A DNA stretch of 64,000 nt, from the NCBI GenBank assembly GCA_036320915.1, contig JAXBDG010000021.1, positions 186,001-250,000 of the forward strand. Reading direction: 5' to 3'. This stretch comes from Linnemannia elongata. Lineage: Eukaryota > Mortierellomycota > Mortierellomycetes > Mortierellales > Mortierellaceae. A program made the position numbers and the translations under genes. Position 1 is the first letter of the stretch, and every line of letters starts with the position of its first letter. The notes under the pieces are model-generated. The model ran no database searches, was not told the origin of the DNA, and was given only the letters and a program-made list of their open reading frames with translations. Shown here piece after piece: positions 36,005 through 47,892 of the stretch.

Positions 36005-38751
36005 CTAGCAGTCGACACTGCCAGGAGGAGCATCGGCCATAGCAAACCGCGGACGCCAGTCCAGGATCATATCCGAATTTCGCTTACCAAGCACTGCATT
36101 CTGGATATCCTGCACCCCAAATACAGCTCCTACAGCCTCTAACCGCTCCTTTAGTCCCTCCAGTGTCTCCTCTGGTACAATCGCCGACACCATCCTCTCC
36201 TCCTCCTCCCTCCTTTCCTGTTCTTCCTTGTCTTTCTGCTCTTGATTCTGATCCTGCTCCCCGTCTTGTCCCTCGATCATGCCCTTGTCCGCTTGCCCAT
36301 GTTGTCCGCTAAACACAACCTCCAACAGACCAGTCACCCCGCTCGTAGAATCCTCCTCCTCCACCCGGGGGATGTATCCGTACGAGGATGTCGAGGGGCG
36401 GTACCCATACAGGGGGCGATGACTGACAGCGATGAGGCGGGTCTCGAGTTCGTCACGGTATTGTTTTTCAGTCTTTGGCCATAATCCCCAACCGTCAAAG
36501 CGGCCTTGGAGGACATATTCTTTGGGAGAGTCTGTGAATTGGATCGAGGGGACGATCACCATCCTGACGATGTTGGTAGCGTCGGCTGCTGGAGGGGGTG
36601 TTTCTGTTCCTGATGATTCTGTAAATGGTGTTTTAGTGCTCCAGAGGGCATTGCAGAACATCTCACGATCATCCCGCACCGTATGCATCGTCGCACATCG
36701 CTCGCCCTCCCCCTCCTTTACTTCCACAGCCTCCTCCCTAGACTGCTTTTCAACAACCTCTGCGAACAGCACCGGCTTCCCCGAAGGCACGGTGGACACC
36801 CTAAGCGCAGATGCTGATTTTAACACCACAGCACGACTCCAGCATGATTCGACTTGGAAGGGAACACGTTTCGAGAACCGGGTCTGTGTGAGTGGGTCAT
36901 TTGAGAATTGGTTGTTGGTGTGGGCGGAGGGGGAGGATGAAGAGGAGGATCGGCGGAGCTTTTGATGAAGCATGTCGCGCGTTACAGTCTATAAATAAAA
37001 GTTAGAAGAAAGAAAGAGTAAGGGCAGTGTTGCCGAGGATGGGTTAGGGGAGGTGAGGGAAGGGGGAGAGGAGGAAGGAGAAGTGCATTGGGCAATGGCA
37101 GGGCAGGGCATGCATGAATGCAGGTGGGTATGCTATGCTTTGTTTACTCACACTGTCGTAGACTGCATTCCAGTCAAAAAAAAGGACGAAGAGCAAAGGG
37201 GATGAAGGGAATGAAGAGTTTTTTGCGGTCAGTTTCCGTGTCCATTTTTGACGATCTTTGTCTTTGTCAAGCCATAACAATGGGGAAAAGCATATTGCAA
37301 AACGAGTATCATATGTCGAATACCTCCATCTTGGAGCTTGCCAGGGTCGGTAACGGCATCATCCGCATCAGCACCAAGAGCTTCTCCAGCATCCGCGGTC
37401 GAATGGTACCCGAGATCCATACCACATGTCACTTCAGCGTCTTGAAGCAGACTCTGGAAGATCAGTTCCAACAGATCCTCTGCACAGGTCACCACCGGGT
37501 CCATCAAGATGATCCTATCAAACGCCACACCTTCATTCTGCTTTCTTTCTCCCTTAGTGCCCTTCTTGTCTGGGCCACCGCTCATAACGACTTCTGAAGT
37601 AGATGCGACAGCGAGGAGAGGGTCTAGTGCGAGGTCCTTGATCCGGGCAACATTCTCAACAGACGTGTCGCGTGCGGTCATGGTGGTGATCGTATATGAC
37701 AGGAACTGTTTCTTCTGCTTCTTGTCCTTCTTCGCCTTGTGCTTCTTGTCCTGGTCCTGACCTCGTACTCCTCGCTCAACCCTCTCGGTCACTTCTTCAG
37801 CACGCTTCTCAACCGCCTCCAACGAAGATGATGAGGACGGCGTAGAATCCAACAGCTGGATATCACCACGATTATACATATCCAAAAACTCCTTCAACAT
37901 CCGCAACATCTCCTTGGTCGCATCCGTCGACGCATGATCAACCACCGATAGATGACAGTTATCGGGCCCCAGGATCGAGATCGTCTCCAGGGTGCGTGTC
38001 AATACATCTGGCAGGATCGGCTCAGAGTCCTGGAGGACCAGTGCGAACAAATACCGGTACGGTCGCGTCCTTTTGATCAATTCTCTGGCTGCTGCGGACT
38101 GCTCGATTGCAGTCGTGGTCGTGTCGACGAGCGTGTCATCATTACTAGAACTCGTCGTCGTCGCAGAGGTGGTAGTAGAAGAGAGTGAAGAAGGGGAGCT
38201 GACAAGGTCATTGGTGAGGAAGGAGAGAAGGTGTGGTTCTAGGGTCGTGGCTCCACACCGGGTGGAGATCAATTTAGTCCGGTTGACGAGGTCGAGTAGT
38301 GGAACGGTCAGACTGTGGTAGAGGTCTGGGGTGTCGAGGAGGGTGTTAGTTGTTGGGAGTAGCGGGCTCCTGTGGCTGTACTGCGCTGCCTCCTGTTGAA
38401 GCGGTGGCGGTATTCGATAAAAGGAGAATGCAACGTTGGTAAGTAATTTCGATCTGTGTTCACACCAGAATGCCCTGGTCAAAGCGGCACTCGAACAGCC
38501 ACAACAGAAAGACCCTTCCAAGTTACCATCATTTTGAGGCCGACCCAGAGACAGACGAACCAGATAAAGACCATCATCCCTACAAGTTGGCGTTGCCATA
38601 GACTCATCCGGAAGGGCTTCTGGGATTGCAACCCTTGACTTTCTAGGTCTCGGTCACTATCATTATCCTCACTGTTGAAAGAATTGCTACGCCTACCACC
38701 GGTGCTTGGGTGTGACGAGCGTTGGCTCACCGGGATGTATCCAACCGTCAT
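36005..38751 (-). CDS. CAP59/CMT1-type mannosyltransferase
   Basis: Four exons (38751-38527, 38392-37324, an 11-nt exon 37162-37152, 36988-36005) give 762 residues; phases close. CAP59/CMT1 proteins are Golgi glycosyltransferases, some shown to be alpha-1,3-mannosyltransferases, first known from Cryptococcus capsule synthesis but widespread in fungi. A single N-terminal helix (about 56-75, VGMMVFIWFVCLWVGLKMM) makes this type II. Family features are MDPVVTCAEDLLELI (372-386), CGMDL (398-402), VYDSTVTRDM (432-441), PFQVESCW (478-485) and a later IVRMVIVPSIQFTDSPKEY. Low-complexity linkers (Ser/Thr ~140-165, Lys-rich ~280-300, Glu/Gln ~640-680) make it longer than usual family members. Without a capsule, a role in cell-wall or secreted glycans is likely. 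Confidence 0.85.
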
Positions 38752-41625
38752 TTTTAAGTCTCTTATTTGTAGTGCTGGTAGAGTGGGTGGAGTTGAGTGA
38801 AGTAAAGGTTGAGGGATATGGAAGGAACGGCAGGAAAGGGAAGTTTGTGAGATATATGCAGTGCAGATGGAAGGGACGAGGAGAGAAGAGTTGTGAAGAG
38901 AAGAGACGAAAAGAAAGAATGAAAGAAAGAAACGAAGAAATCCCCTGTTGTAGTTTTAACTCTCGAGAGCAAAGACGAGCATTGCCGAGTGGCAAAACAG
39001 AAGAAAAAGACCGAAGGGTGGGTTGTCAATGCTGTGTGCCTTTCTCCTTTCTCTCCGACCGTCATGCCTTTGCTTTTCATGCCTCTTTCCATTGTATCCT
39101 AGAACATTTGTCCTGAATAAAGGGGAATCGAAATTTGGCATGGCTACGGAGAGGCGATATGGTGCGGGAGGGCGAGGCAGGGAGATGGAGAGAGGGAGAA
39201 AAGAGGGCAGGAGGCAGGGCACATTGACAAAAAAAAAAATGAGTAGTGCCACAGTCTACGAGAGGCAGAGTGTGGGAGCGAGAAGTACCAAAACGTAGAG
39301 GTAGCAATGGTCCTGGTCCATGCCGAAAGACATGTCCCCATCCTCCTTTGCCCTGTTTCTTGTAAGGTTATGGAAATGGACCGACAACAAAGGCGATCCT
39401 CACTCTCATCCCTCTTCTTCCTTGCACTACGCCTATTTTTTTTATATTTTTGGGTATGCTTGCCTTGCCCTCCCCTTACGCTCTCTGCCTCCCTCCCTTC
39501 GTCTCCTCACTCCCTCCCCCTTCTTTTTTAGATAAAAGGGTACAAGAAGACAGACAAAGCATAGACGGTAACGCCTTTCGGTGAGGAATGCAAAACCCTA
39601 ACAGATAAATAGACAGAGAGGGAACAATGGGCCATTCTTGACGGCACGCCTTTTTTCAGTTCCAATTCAACCTGCGTCACCCCTACCCTTCATCATCGTT
39701 TTCAAAGATAAGAAACACAGCAATTGAAGCATGAAGTATGGCAACAGGTCTACCAGCACCTTGGTTTAGGGTCGCCGTCCTCTTCAACAACAGTAAAGCG
39801 ACTTATCTCGATGTTATATCCGGGGCACCGTGTCTTCTTTCTCCTCCTCTTGCCCCCTCTCATTTCTCCTTACAATTGAACAATCGCGAGCAAAAACAAC
39901 CGAGTGCAAAGGGTCTTACTAGCCTCTTGGAAAATAGTCCGGTATGCGCAACTATAACAAGCTGACACTGCCAGGCACAAAAAAAAAGTAAGCCATCTGG
40001 CACAATTAGTAGTAAACCATCTTGACACCAGATAAAAACTATGTAACTCAATCGTTATTGAAACCTCATATCTATGATATACGCGTGAGAATCTTAAATG
40101 TACCTCGCCTTTTTCTTTCCTTTACCGAGGACCATACATACTTCAAGAACAGGCTAGGTGCACCAATCCATCACTAGAAACATGACGTTGAAGGATGGAT
40201 AAAAAATCGAAGGCGTGCCTCTGGAGTACTGTCTCCAAGACTCATCCAAATCTGATCCCTTTTCTCTCTCTCACTTCTTTGTGCCGACATGGATGCAGGA
40301 GTACAGTTTACTCTGAAATTTTCAAGAGCAAGTAAGGTACACAAAAAGGGAAAAAGAGGCAAAATCTAGTGGCATTGGTAACATAGTTGTTCCGGCACTG
40401 GACTGTGCTGAAATTTACATGTGCAGTAGTACTTTTGCCACTAAAAAAGAGGAACAAAGAAAACGTGCCTCTTTCAAAGGGCTATCTTTCGTATGTAACA
40501 GATCTTGTAGCTTTTCACTGGGGTTCCATCTGGGGCCATTAATTGTTTCATAAGCAAGATAAAGGGTGTGGATGACGCAGAAGAATGGCCGTTTTGAGAC
40601 CCCACCTAAGGATATCAATAGCAACATGTTTCTTCCCTCACTTCTTTTTTGCAACCTCTTTGTATGTGTTGTTCTTGTGGGTTCATGGCGGAAAAAGGAA
40701 AGACACACAGGAACAACAGGGCGTTCGAGAAAGGACGAGAGACAAAAACAAAGCGAATGTGAGAGAGATAGTGAGGGGAGTTATCGCCGCAGTCGCAGAG
40801 ATACAACTCTAAAATAATGCTAAGAGGGCAGGCGAGGGCGCCCTTGCTCACGCCTGAGAAAGATTATCTCGCGCGTTATTTTTTTATTTTATTTTATTTT
40901 CCATAGGACGCTTCTTTTAGTTGCTGCTGTTGTCGTTGAACGAAAAAATGCCTCACTTTTTTCAAGATGGAAGGGCATTTCTTTTCCAAAGCTACGCGTT
41001 CCGTAGGTAGTGGCACTAGTTTCTTCACTTTCCATTCGAACGAAGGCCGGTCCTGGGTCAGACTTTTTGTCTCTTAATCCAGGGCGCCCAAAAAAAAAAG
41101 TTGTACCCCTCATAAAATACACACGAACCACTCCTTTCTTTGTGAGCTCAACGGATAATTGTCAAGGTCGCACACCCGTTATTTTTGAGTGTGGGCTTTT
41201 TTTTCAGTTTGCTGGCAGGGGACCACCCTCCTCTTCCTGCAGTTCCAGCAAGTCGGAGCTCACTTTCTTATTTTTTCTTGCCTTCTTGCCTCACGCCCTG
41301 TTACACTCGATGCAACCAAACAAACGTGTTTACTTCTACTTGTGATAAGAAAAGGAATGAGAATGCCGAAGGTTAGTCCTTTTGCGAGCCTGCGCCAGGT
41401 CATTAAACCAAGTTGTGTGGGAGTAATGTCTGTCCACCTGGACACCCTGTCTTTGGTTCGTCGGCATATGAATATTTTATGTCTGATTGGGCACTTATTT
41501 CTTTTTAAATTGTGAACTGAATACGATGTGTCTCACACAACAGCGTCATTGCCCAACAGTCGAAACCGCCAACCTTGCTTCATATCAGGACGCCCTTTCC
41601 ACTCTAAGGGGATCGATCGAAAAGG

Positions 41626-41632
41626 TATAAAA
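41626..41632 (+). promoter_or_regulatory. TATA box of the Mg2+-ATPase gene
   Basis: TATAAAA followed by GGGAGCAG and a CT-rich start zone. With the two leader introns removed, the 5' leader from about 41655 would be near 310 nt. Confidence 0.6.
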
Positions 41633-41876
41633 GGGAGCAGCATCGTTTGTTGCTCTTGCTCCTTGCTTCACTTTCAGAACGCTCTCTACTTCCTTCCTTC
41701 CTCCCTTTGCCTCACACGCATACATTTTCTCTCTTTCTTCTTTCACACCTTTGTTTGCTTTCAATAGCAGATACACTTTCTTCACAACTTCCTCAGCAGT
41801 CTCTTGCTTCTTCCCCTTTCAACTCGTATCCAAGAATTGGCGTCGACTTGCCCCCCTAGCCCTTCATCGTCATCAG

Positions 41877-41984
41877 GTTCGTCTTTTTTAATCTTCAACT
41901 CACGTCTTCGCCTTGCTTCTCAGACATAGTGATCATGGTCATGGTCTAACCACTTGTGACGACCTTCACCATTTTTTTCAATAG
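41877..41984 (+). other. 5'-leader intron 1 of the Mg2+-ATPase gene
   Basis: Donor CATCAG/GTTCGT at 41877, pyrimidine-rich body, acceptor TTTCAATAG ending at 41984. Inferred from splice signals only. Confidence 0.45.
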
Positions 41985-42040
41985 CACTGGCGATCATCAG
42001 CCCTCACCGAAACAGCCAGAAGATCCTTGGCGACATCCAG

Positions 42041-42158
42041 GTATGTTTCCTTCACTTTCCTTTCTGGTTCATTTTTCTTCCCTTGCTCACAAATGCCGCT
42101 GGCATGCATGCGATCTAACATCCAACACCGCCCTTACTTCCTGTTACACTTATTCCAG
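42041..42158 (+). other. 5'-leader intron 2 of the Mg2+-ATPase gene
   Basis: Donor ATCCAG/GTATGT at 42041 and acceptor CTTATTCCAG ending at 42158, with a pyrimidine-rich tract before it. The coding ATG follows 33 nt later. Confidence 0.55.
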
Positions 42159-42191
42159 TCCTCGCACAAGCCACCCTAAGTTCATTTCACA

Positions 42192-45100
42192 ATGACTTCC
42201 TCCCACTCCAACAACGACAAATCCACCCACGGTCCCACAAGCACCGGTTACTTCGACATGGTCTCAGCCTCTCTCCCTTCCCCCCTCACCTCCCCCTCTT
42301 CTACTCCCTTCCCCGGAGCCTATGACTTCACAGGCCTCCTCCCTCTCAGCGATGAGCAAGTTGAACGTGCCAAGGCCCTCCACGGTAAAAACCTGATCGC
42401 CTTTGGAAACGACCAAGTCTGGTACAAGGTTCTCTTCCATGCCCTCGTCCACCCCTTCAACATCCTCCTTGCTGTCCTGGGCACTGCGACGTTCCTCACG
42501 GGGGATAACCAGGGTGGGACGATTATGTTTATTATGGTTTTTCTGTCTACCGGGTTGCGGTTTTGGCAGGAATGGAAGTCTGCTGCGGCGGCTCAGTCGT
42601 TGAAGTCGATGGTCTCGACGCTCATTACGGTAACGAGGTTGTATTCTTGCCCGGAGCATCGCGATCCGACCCCGGAGGATGTTACCAGGATGGCAAACCA
42701 TGCCACGGTCAGGATGGATATCCCGATTGAGGATGTTGTACCCGGAGATTGGGTCCAGCTTTCGGCAGGGGATTTGATTCCGGCCGATGTCAGGGTGATC
42801 GAGTCCAAGGATTTGTTTGTTTCGCAGGCGGCTTTAACTGGTGAGGCGATGCCGGTTGAGAAGTTTGGAGCGGCGTCGGAGGCGATGGCTGCTTGGAGAC
42901 AGAGAAGTATCTATGAGGAGATGGCCAAGAGTGCGGTTCCTGCGGATGCCTCGGCCGTCTCCGTGCCTATTGAGATGACAGGCATGGATGCTTCCAGAAG
43001 CACCTCGCCTGCTCTTGGTTTCCAGCGATCTCCTTCCAAGATGACCACTTTCAAGAATTCGGTCAAGCGATCCGTCTTTGCTTGCTTTGGTATCCGTCGT
43101 TTCGACCTTGAGGCCTCTTCTGCGGCTCACCACAAGAACGAGGTCGACCTTAGTGCTCCCGATGTCTGCTTCATGGGTACTTCTGTCGTCTCTGGTACAG
43201 CCACCGTCTTGGTCGAGAAGATTGGGTCCGAGACATTTTTTGGATCCATGGCAAAGGAATTGTCCAAGCGTCGTCCCGAGAACGCCTTCCAGCTCGGAGT
43301 CCGCAACATCTCCTGGGTCTTTTTCGGTCTCATGGCTCTCATGGTTCCCCCTGTTTTGTTGATCAACGGGTTTGTCCACCAGAGCTGGACAGATGCCGCT
43401 CTGTTTGCACTCTCGGTTGCCGTCGGTCTCACGCCTGAGATGCTCCCCATGATTGTCAACTCGAACCTAGCTCGTGGGGCGTACTTGATGTCGAAGAAGC
43501 GTTGTATTGTCAAGAACTTGGATGCGATCATCAATCTCGGCTCGATGGATGTTCTCTGCACTGACAAGACTGGTACCCTGACCGAGAACAAAGTCATTCT
43601 GGTACGACATCTCGATTACCATGGCAAAGCGTCTATGCAGTCCTTGCAGTTGGCGTTTTTGAACTCTCGGTTCCAGACTGGACTCAAGAACTTGTTGGAT
43701 GTTGCTGTGGTTGATTACTTTGAGAAGACTGCCTCCGAGCTGCCCGCGTACGACGAGAGTATCCCTCCTTCAGCCAACGGCAAGGAGGTTGGATCGGGTC
43801 TGACTGCTGCTGCTGTTACTTTTGCTGCTCGGTACCAGAAGTTGGACGAGATCCCATTTGATTTTGTCCGTCGTCGCATGTCGGTGGTCCTGAAGGATAT
43901 CTCGGACGACAATAGCCAGGCCATGCTCGTCTCGAAAGGCGCCGTCGAGGAGATGCTCAGCATCTGCACCAAGATTGTCATCCCCTGCCAGCAGAACCCA
44001 GACTCTATCGATATCCAGATGGCGATCGAGGGCCAGTCCATCCCAGCTCTTGACACCCTCGTCCGCACCAACCACAATGAAATCCAGACTTTGACCCCCG
44101 AGATGATTGCCCACCTGGTCGAAATGAACAAGGGCTTGAATGTCGACGGTCTTCGAGTCGTCGCTGTTGCCTACCGTAACTTGGAAAAGGTCAAGCCCGA
44201 TTATGGGATCTCGGACGAGTGCGATATGGTCTTTGCCGGTCTGATCGGCTTCCTCGATCCACCCAAGGAGTCGACAGGCCCTGCCATCAAGGAGCTCCTC
44301 TCTCTCGGCGTCGAGGTCAAGGTCCTGACCGGCGACTCTGCCGCGGTCTGTCGTAAAGTCTGTCAAGAAATCGACCTCCCCGTCAAGTCGATCATCACCA
44401 CCGACGACCTCGTCGGCCTCGATGACGAACAAGTCGCCCTCATCGCCCGTGAAGCCACCATCTTTGCCAAACTCACCCCACTCCAGAAATCTCTCGTCAT
44501 CCGCGCCCTCAAACGCTCTGACCGAGTCGTCGGCTTCCTCGGCGACGGCATCAACGACGCCCCGGCCCTGGCCGAGGCTGACGTCGGGATCTCAGTCGAC
44601 ACCGCAACAGACATCGCAAAAGAGTCCGCAGATGTCATCCTCCTCGAGAAGTCCCTCATGGTCATCGCCGAATCTGTCCTGATGGGCCGCACAACCTACG
44701 GCAACACCATGAAGTATATCGTCATGGCCATCTCGTCCAATTTTGGCAACGTCTTCTCCATGCTTGTCGCTTCGTCCTGGCTCCCTTTCCTGCCCATGCA
44801 ACCCATCCACATCCTTACCCAGAACCTCCTCTACGACATCTCCCAGACAACCATCCCCTGGGATAAGATGGACAAGGAATTCCTCATGGTCCCTCACCGC
44901 TGGAACATCCGGTCTATCCTCCGCTTCATGGTCTTCATGGGCCCATGGTCGTCCATCTTTGACATCACAACCTATCTCTTCATGTGGTTCTACTTTGGTA
45001 TCCAATCCGCCGACAACACTGCTGGCGTCACACTCTTCCAAACCGCTTGGTTCACCGAGGGTGCCCTGACCCAGCTCCTGGTCATCCATATCATCCGTTC

Positions 45101-45335
45101 CCCCAAGATCCCCTTCTTGCAGACCATTGCCGCAAAGCCTGTGATTGCCAGCTCGTTGATTATTTCTGCAGTTGTGTTGGTGTTGCCGTACATCTCGGTG
45201 TTTAGAGATCTGTTGACGATGGTAGAGTTGCCCGGGGTGTTTTATGGGTACCTTGTGGGGGCTCTGACCTGTTACTTCCTGGTGACGCAAATGGCCAAGG
45301 TTGTGTACCTCCGCGTCTTCAAAGCCTGGTTCTAG
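42192..45335 (+). CDS. P3B-type (MgtA/MgtB-like) magnesium-transporting P-type ATPase
   Basis: A single-exon gene for 1047 residues. P3B ATPases import Mg2+ and are classically bacterial (MgtA, MgtB). Actuator loop LTGEAMPVEK is at 215-224. The phosphorylation site CTDKTGTLT has Asp458, the hinge GFLGDGINDAPAL starts near 782, and the MgtA-type membrane signature VGLTPEMLPMIV is at 411-422. MGTSVVSGTA (328-337) and the C-terminal helices also match MgtA better than P3A proton pumps. Bacterial MgtA is about 900 residues; the extra length is a Ser/Pro-rich N-terminus (1-45) and an insert of about 100 residues (225-324) between the TGE loop and MGTSVVSGTA. Lack of introns in the coding part fits bacterial ancestry, but codon use looks like the neighbours. 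AATAAA is at 45398. Confidence 0.9.
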   Translation: MTSSHSNNDKSTHGPTSTGYFDMVSASLPSPLTSPSSTPFPGAYDFTGLLPLSDEQVERAKALHGKNLIAFGNDQVWYKVLFHALVHPFNILLAVLGTATFLTGDNQGGTIMFIMVFLSTGLRFWQEWKSAAAAQSLKSMVSTLITVTRLYSCPEHRDPTPEDVTRMANHATVRMDIPIEDVVPGDWVQLSAGDLIPADVRVIESKDLFVSQAALTGEAMPVEKFGAASEAMAAWRQRSIYEEMAKSAVPADASAVSVPIEMTGMDASRSTSPALGFQRSPSKMTTFKNSVKRSVFACFGIRRFDLEASSAAHHKNEVDLSAPDVCFMGTSVVSGTATVLVEKIGSETFFGSMAKELSKRRPENAFQLGVRNISWVFFGLMALMVPPVLLINGFVHQSWTDAALFALSVAVGLTPEMLPMIVNSNLARGAYLMSKKRCIVKNLDAIINLGSMDVLCTDKTGTLTENKVILVRHLDYHGKASMQSLQLAFLNSRFQTGLKNLLDVAVVDYFEKTASELPAYDESIPPSANGKEVGSGLTAAAVTFAARYQKLDEIPFDFVRRRMSVVLKDISDDNSQAMLVSKGAVEEMLSICTKIVIPCQQNPDSIDIQMAIEGQSIPALDTLVRTNHNEIQTLTPEMIAHLVEMNKGLNVDGLRVVAVAYRNLEKVKPDYGISDECDMVFAGLIGFLDPPKESTGPAIKELLSLGVEVKVLTGDSAAVCRKVCQEIDLPVKSIITTDDLVGLDDEQVALIAREATIFAKLTPLQKSLVIRALKRSDRVVGFLGDGINDAPALAEADVGISVDTATDIAKESADVILLEKSLMVIAESVLMGRTTYGNTMKYIVMAISSNFGNVFSMLVASSWLPFLPMQPIHILTQNLLYDISQTTIPWDKMDKEFLMVPHRWNIRSILRFMVFMGPWSSIFDITTYLFMWFYFGIQSADNTAGVTLFQTAWFTEGALTQLLVIHIIRSPKIPFLQTIAAKPVIASSLIISAVVLVLPYISVFRDLLTMVELPGVFYGYLVGALTCYFLVTQMAKVVYLRVFKAWF

Positions 45336-47892
45336 GTCCCTCTCCCCTCCCACTCTTTCTTGATTTTTTTCCTTTTATCCTTTTATCCTTTTTTGATAAT
45401 AAAAACTGTTTCCGAGTTTTCTCTTCAACAGCGCGGTCCCAAACGTTTGCAACACAAAATTATGAATGAATTCCCTGAGAAAAGGTCTGAGAAAATGCGA
45501 TTTTTTTGAATGAGCTACTTCATACACTCTTTGTTTTTATCTGTTAGCATCTTCTTTTATTGATTGGTGGGACCTTGGCTCCATGAACTGTACACCATGG
45601 CGATAGTCTCGTTCTTGAAATAATATGGGTGTAAAAACATGAATGAAAAAGTCGTGCTAACCCCATGGACAATAATTTCTTGAGGTCGCAAAAAACATTT
45701 GGGACCGTGCTGTACTTTCGCGCCACTCCCATTTTTGTTCATGTATGACTATGACAGTTCGGATAGAGCGTTACAGGTAAGAAATGGATCGGCAAAATGT
45801 TTACTGTGTAAAAGACATAGCTGGCCTAGAATCCGTCATCTTGGTGTTGAACGGCTAATAAAAGGATGTCAGTTTTTGCGAGACAAAACAATTCTTTCAA
45901 GAACAAAGTGGGGTCAAAACACATACACAACGACGTAACTGGACTGGGCTTTTCTGCCATTTTTTATTTTCTACACCCCGCCTCTTACCACCGCTGGCGC
46001 AACAAGTCAACAAACAACCAAGTCAGGGTCGAGGGAGAAAAAAATGTTCTCTGTTCGGTTTGCTTTCCCAAAAAGGGAGGTGCCCAGCGGTTGTCCAGTA
46101 GGATACGGCGGAAAAAAGGGGAGTTGTGGAGAACGGAAATAGAAACGAGTTTCTGTCAGTTGGAGTCATTCGGGCATATATTTTTTTTTGCTTCTCGGCT
46201 TTTATGACATCGTTTTGTTTGTTTATTTGTTCGGTACCTCCTCTTCTTCCCAATTGACATATGTGTCCATCCGCATTGCCTTCTTTTCTTTAAGCATAGA
46301 ACCTTGTGAGAAAACAAAATTATCTCGATCCATGACATACATATGTTGCACACACACAAACAGAGTCTAACTCCATTTCTCCACTTTTCAGCTCCTTGCC
46401 TTCCTTAGGTGTTCCTTTCCGCTACAATCCGAAATAAAAAAATAAGTATGACAGTTTGGTAGTTTGGTAGGCGTGCCAATAAGTAGAGGTGGTATGTTTC
46501 CACGAGGAACGAGGAACAAGGAATAATTGCTGAGTTTCTTTGGAGTAAAAGTGGGTGAGAAGTGGAATGATAATACATATGATTCATACCGCCATTGTGT
46601 TTCGTGCCTCAAAGGTAGCCGGTAATGAGCTAGGCGTGGCGTTGGTGAGAGCTGGAGGAGGGTGGTCCCTGGATGATTTTATGATTCTTCCATCCTTTGT
46701 TTCAAACTCAATTAAACGTGAGGGATGCTGGAAAGGGTAAAAAACATGAAGGGATGAGAACCGTTGCGGAGATGGTTGCAGGTCGCATGCAGGTATAGGC
46801 TTCGTTTTTCTTCTTCTACTTATCTTTTCAATTAACCATTCAATATTCTTCTGCATGGCATATTTCATTGATCTGGCTTTTTTTCTTCATTTGGTAAAGA
46901 AGAATGGCGAGCCTTCATGAACAGCTTTCCCTTATTCCTGGCGAATAGCAACGTATCCAAGGGGTCGAGGCCCTTCCTCAAATGGCGAAACAAGAGAAAA
47001 TAGGGTAAGCAGGTTCTGACTGGGGTGTCAGCGTAGCTTTTCTGGATCAATGGCGGAAAAAAGGGACGGATTATTATCAAGGTCTACCAGGAAGAAGAAA
47101 ATGAAAGACACGAATCGTCGTTTGAGCGTCGAAGGAAAAGAAAAAAATTCTGGGAGTCCGTCGGACCTTTTACTCTCTTTTCTTTTGGCATTCAACGACA
47201 CAGACATAGGCGCCTCTTGGGGTTATTGCTCAATTGTTTGTTTGGTGTGGAAGAGATAGGGTAGAGCAAGGAGAGGGGAGAAGGGAGGGAAAGGAAAAGT
47301 TGTTGGGAAAAAGAAAGTGTCCCGAGTGGTACAACTTTCGAATGGCTCGGAACGAGGAGAGGGAAAGGGTTGAGCCATGACATACATGCGCACGCGGGTG
47401 CGGATAAATACGCCTCATTCATTGACATGGGTCAACGATCGATGAGGTTTTAAGCGTTCAGAAAGAGTCGTGTACCTCGACCATCGATACTCATACACTT
47501 ATATTCTTGAATGAATGAATGAACTGCAAGAGGTAAAGAGAGTGGATGCAGATGAGAGACACCAATAGGTATTTATCCCAGCTGAAGCAGAAAAGAAATA
47601 ACGACTCGCACTTTAAACAACCCTAAAGGACAGAAGGGCGATTCGATGCGGGAACTGAAAAAAAAGTAATAAATACAGACGGGTGAGAGGCCTGGTTTCC
47701 ACTTTTTCTTTTTCTTTGCCTTTTCCTGTTCTCATCACATATCCCATTCATCCATTCTCTCATCCTCAGATCCTTTCTCTACTTATTACTCCACACTCAT
47801 TCACCCTTTCACAATTCAACATCGAATACCCCTCACAACCCTGATCTGACCACACACACATACGACTCTCCTTTCTCACAACTTAATATACC
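45336..47892. other. Intergenic region, 2.6 kb
   Basis: This holds the ATPase 3' flank (AATAAA 45398-45403) and the promoter of the YeiH-like gene, with a CT/AC-rich leader at 47700-47890. Between them I see no coding or RNA gene. A GCTTCTCGGCTTTT string at 46190 only superficially recalls U2 snRNA. Confidence 0.5.

Larger units (their letters stand above)
38752..42191. other. Divergent intergenic region with the P3B ATPase promoter and spliced leader
   Basis: This holds the CAP59 upstream region, then the ATPase promoter (TATAAAA at 41626-41632) and a leader of about 530 nt. Two 5'-leader introns are visible: 41877-41984 and 42041-42158. The spliced leader appears to contain no upstream ATG. 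No other gene is supported between 38752 and 41600. Confidence 0.5.

Noticed and set aside
38527..38599. Alternative CAP59 N-terminus continuing as CCGCSSAALTRAFW
   Set aside because: Lies in the first intron (donor GTAACT, acceptor TTCAACAG); the spliced model joins the membrane helix to the conserved part in phase.
46190..46208. GCTTCTCGGCTTTT, similar to the start of U2 snRNA
   Set aside because: Only about 13 bases match and the conserved branch-site-pairing region that must follow is absent.
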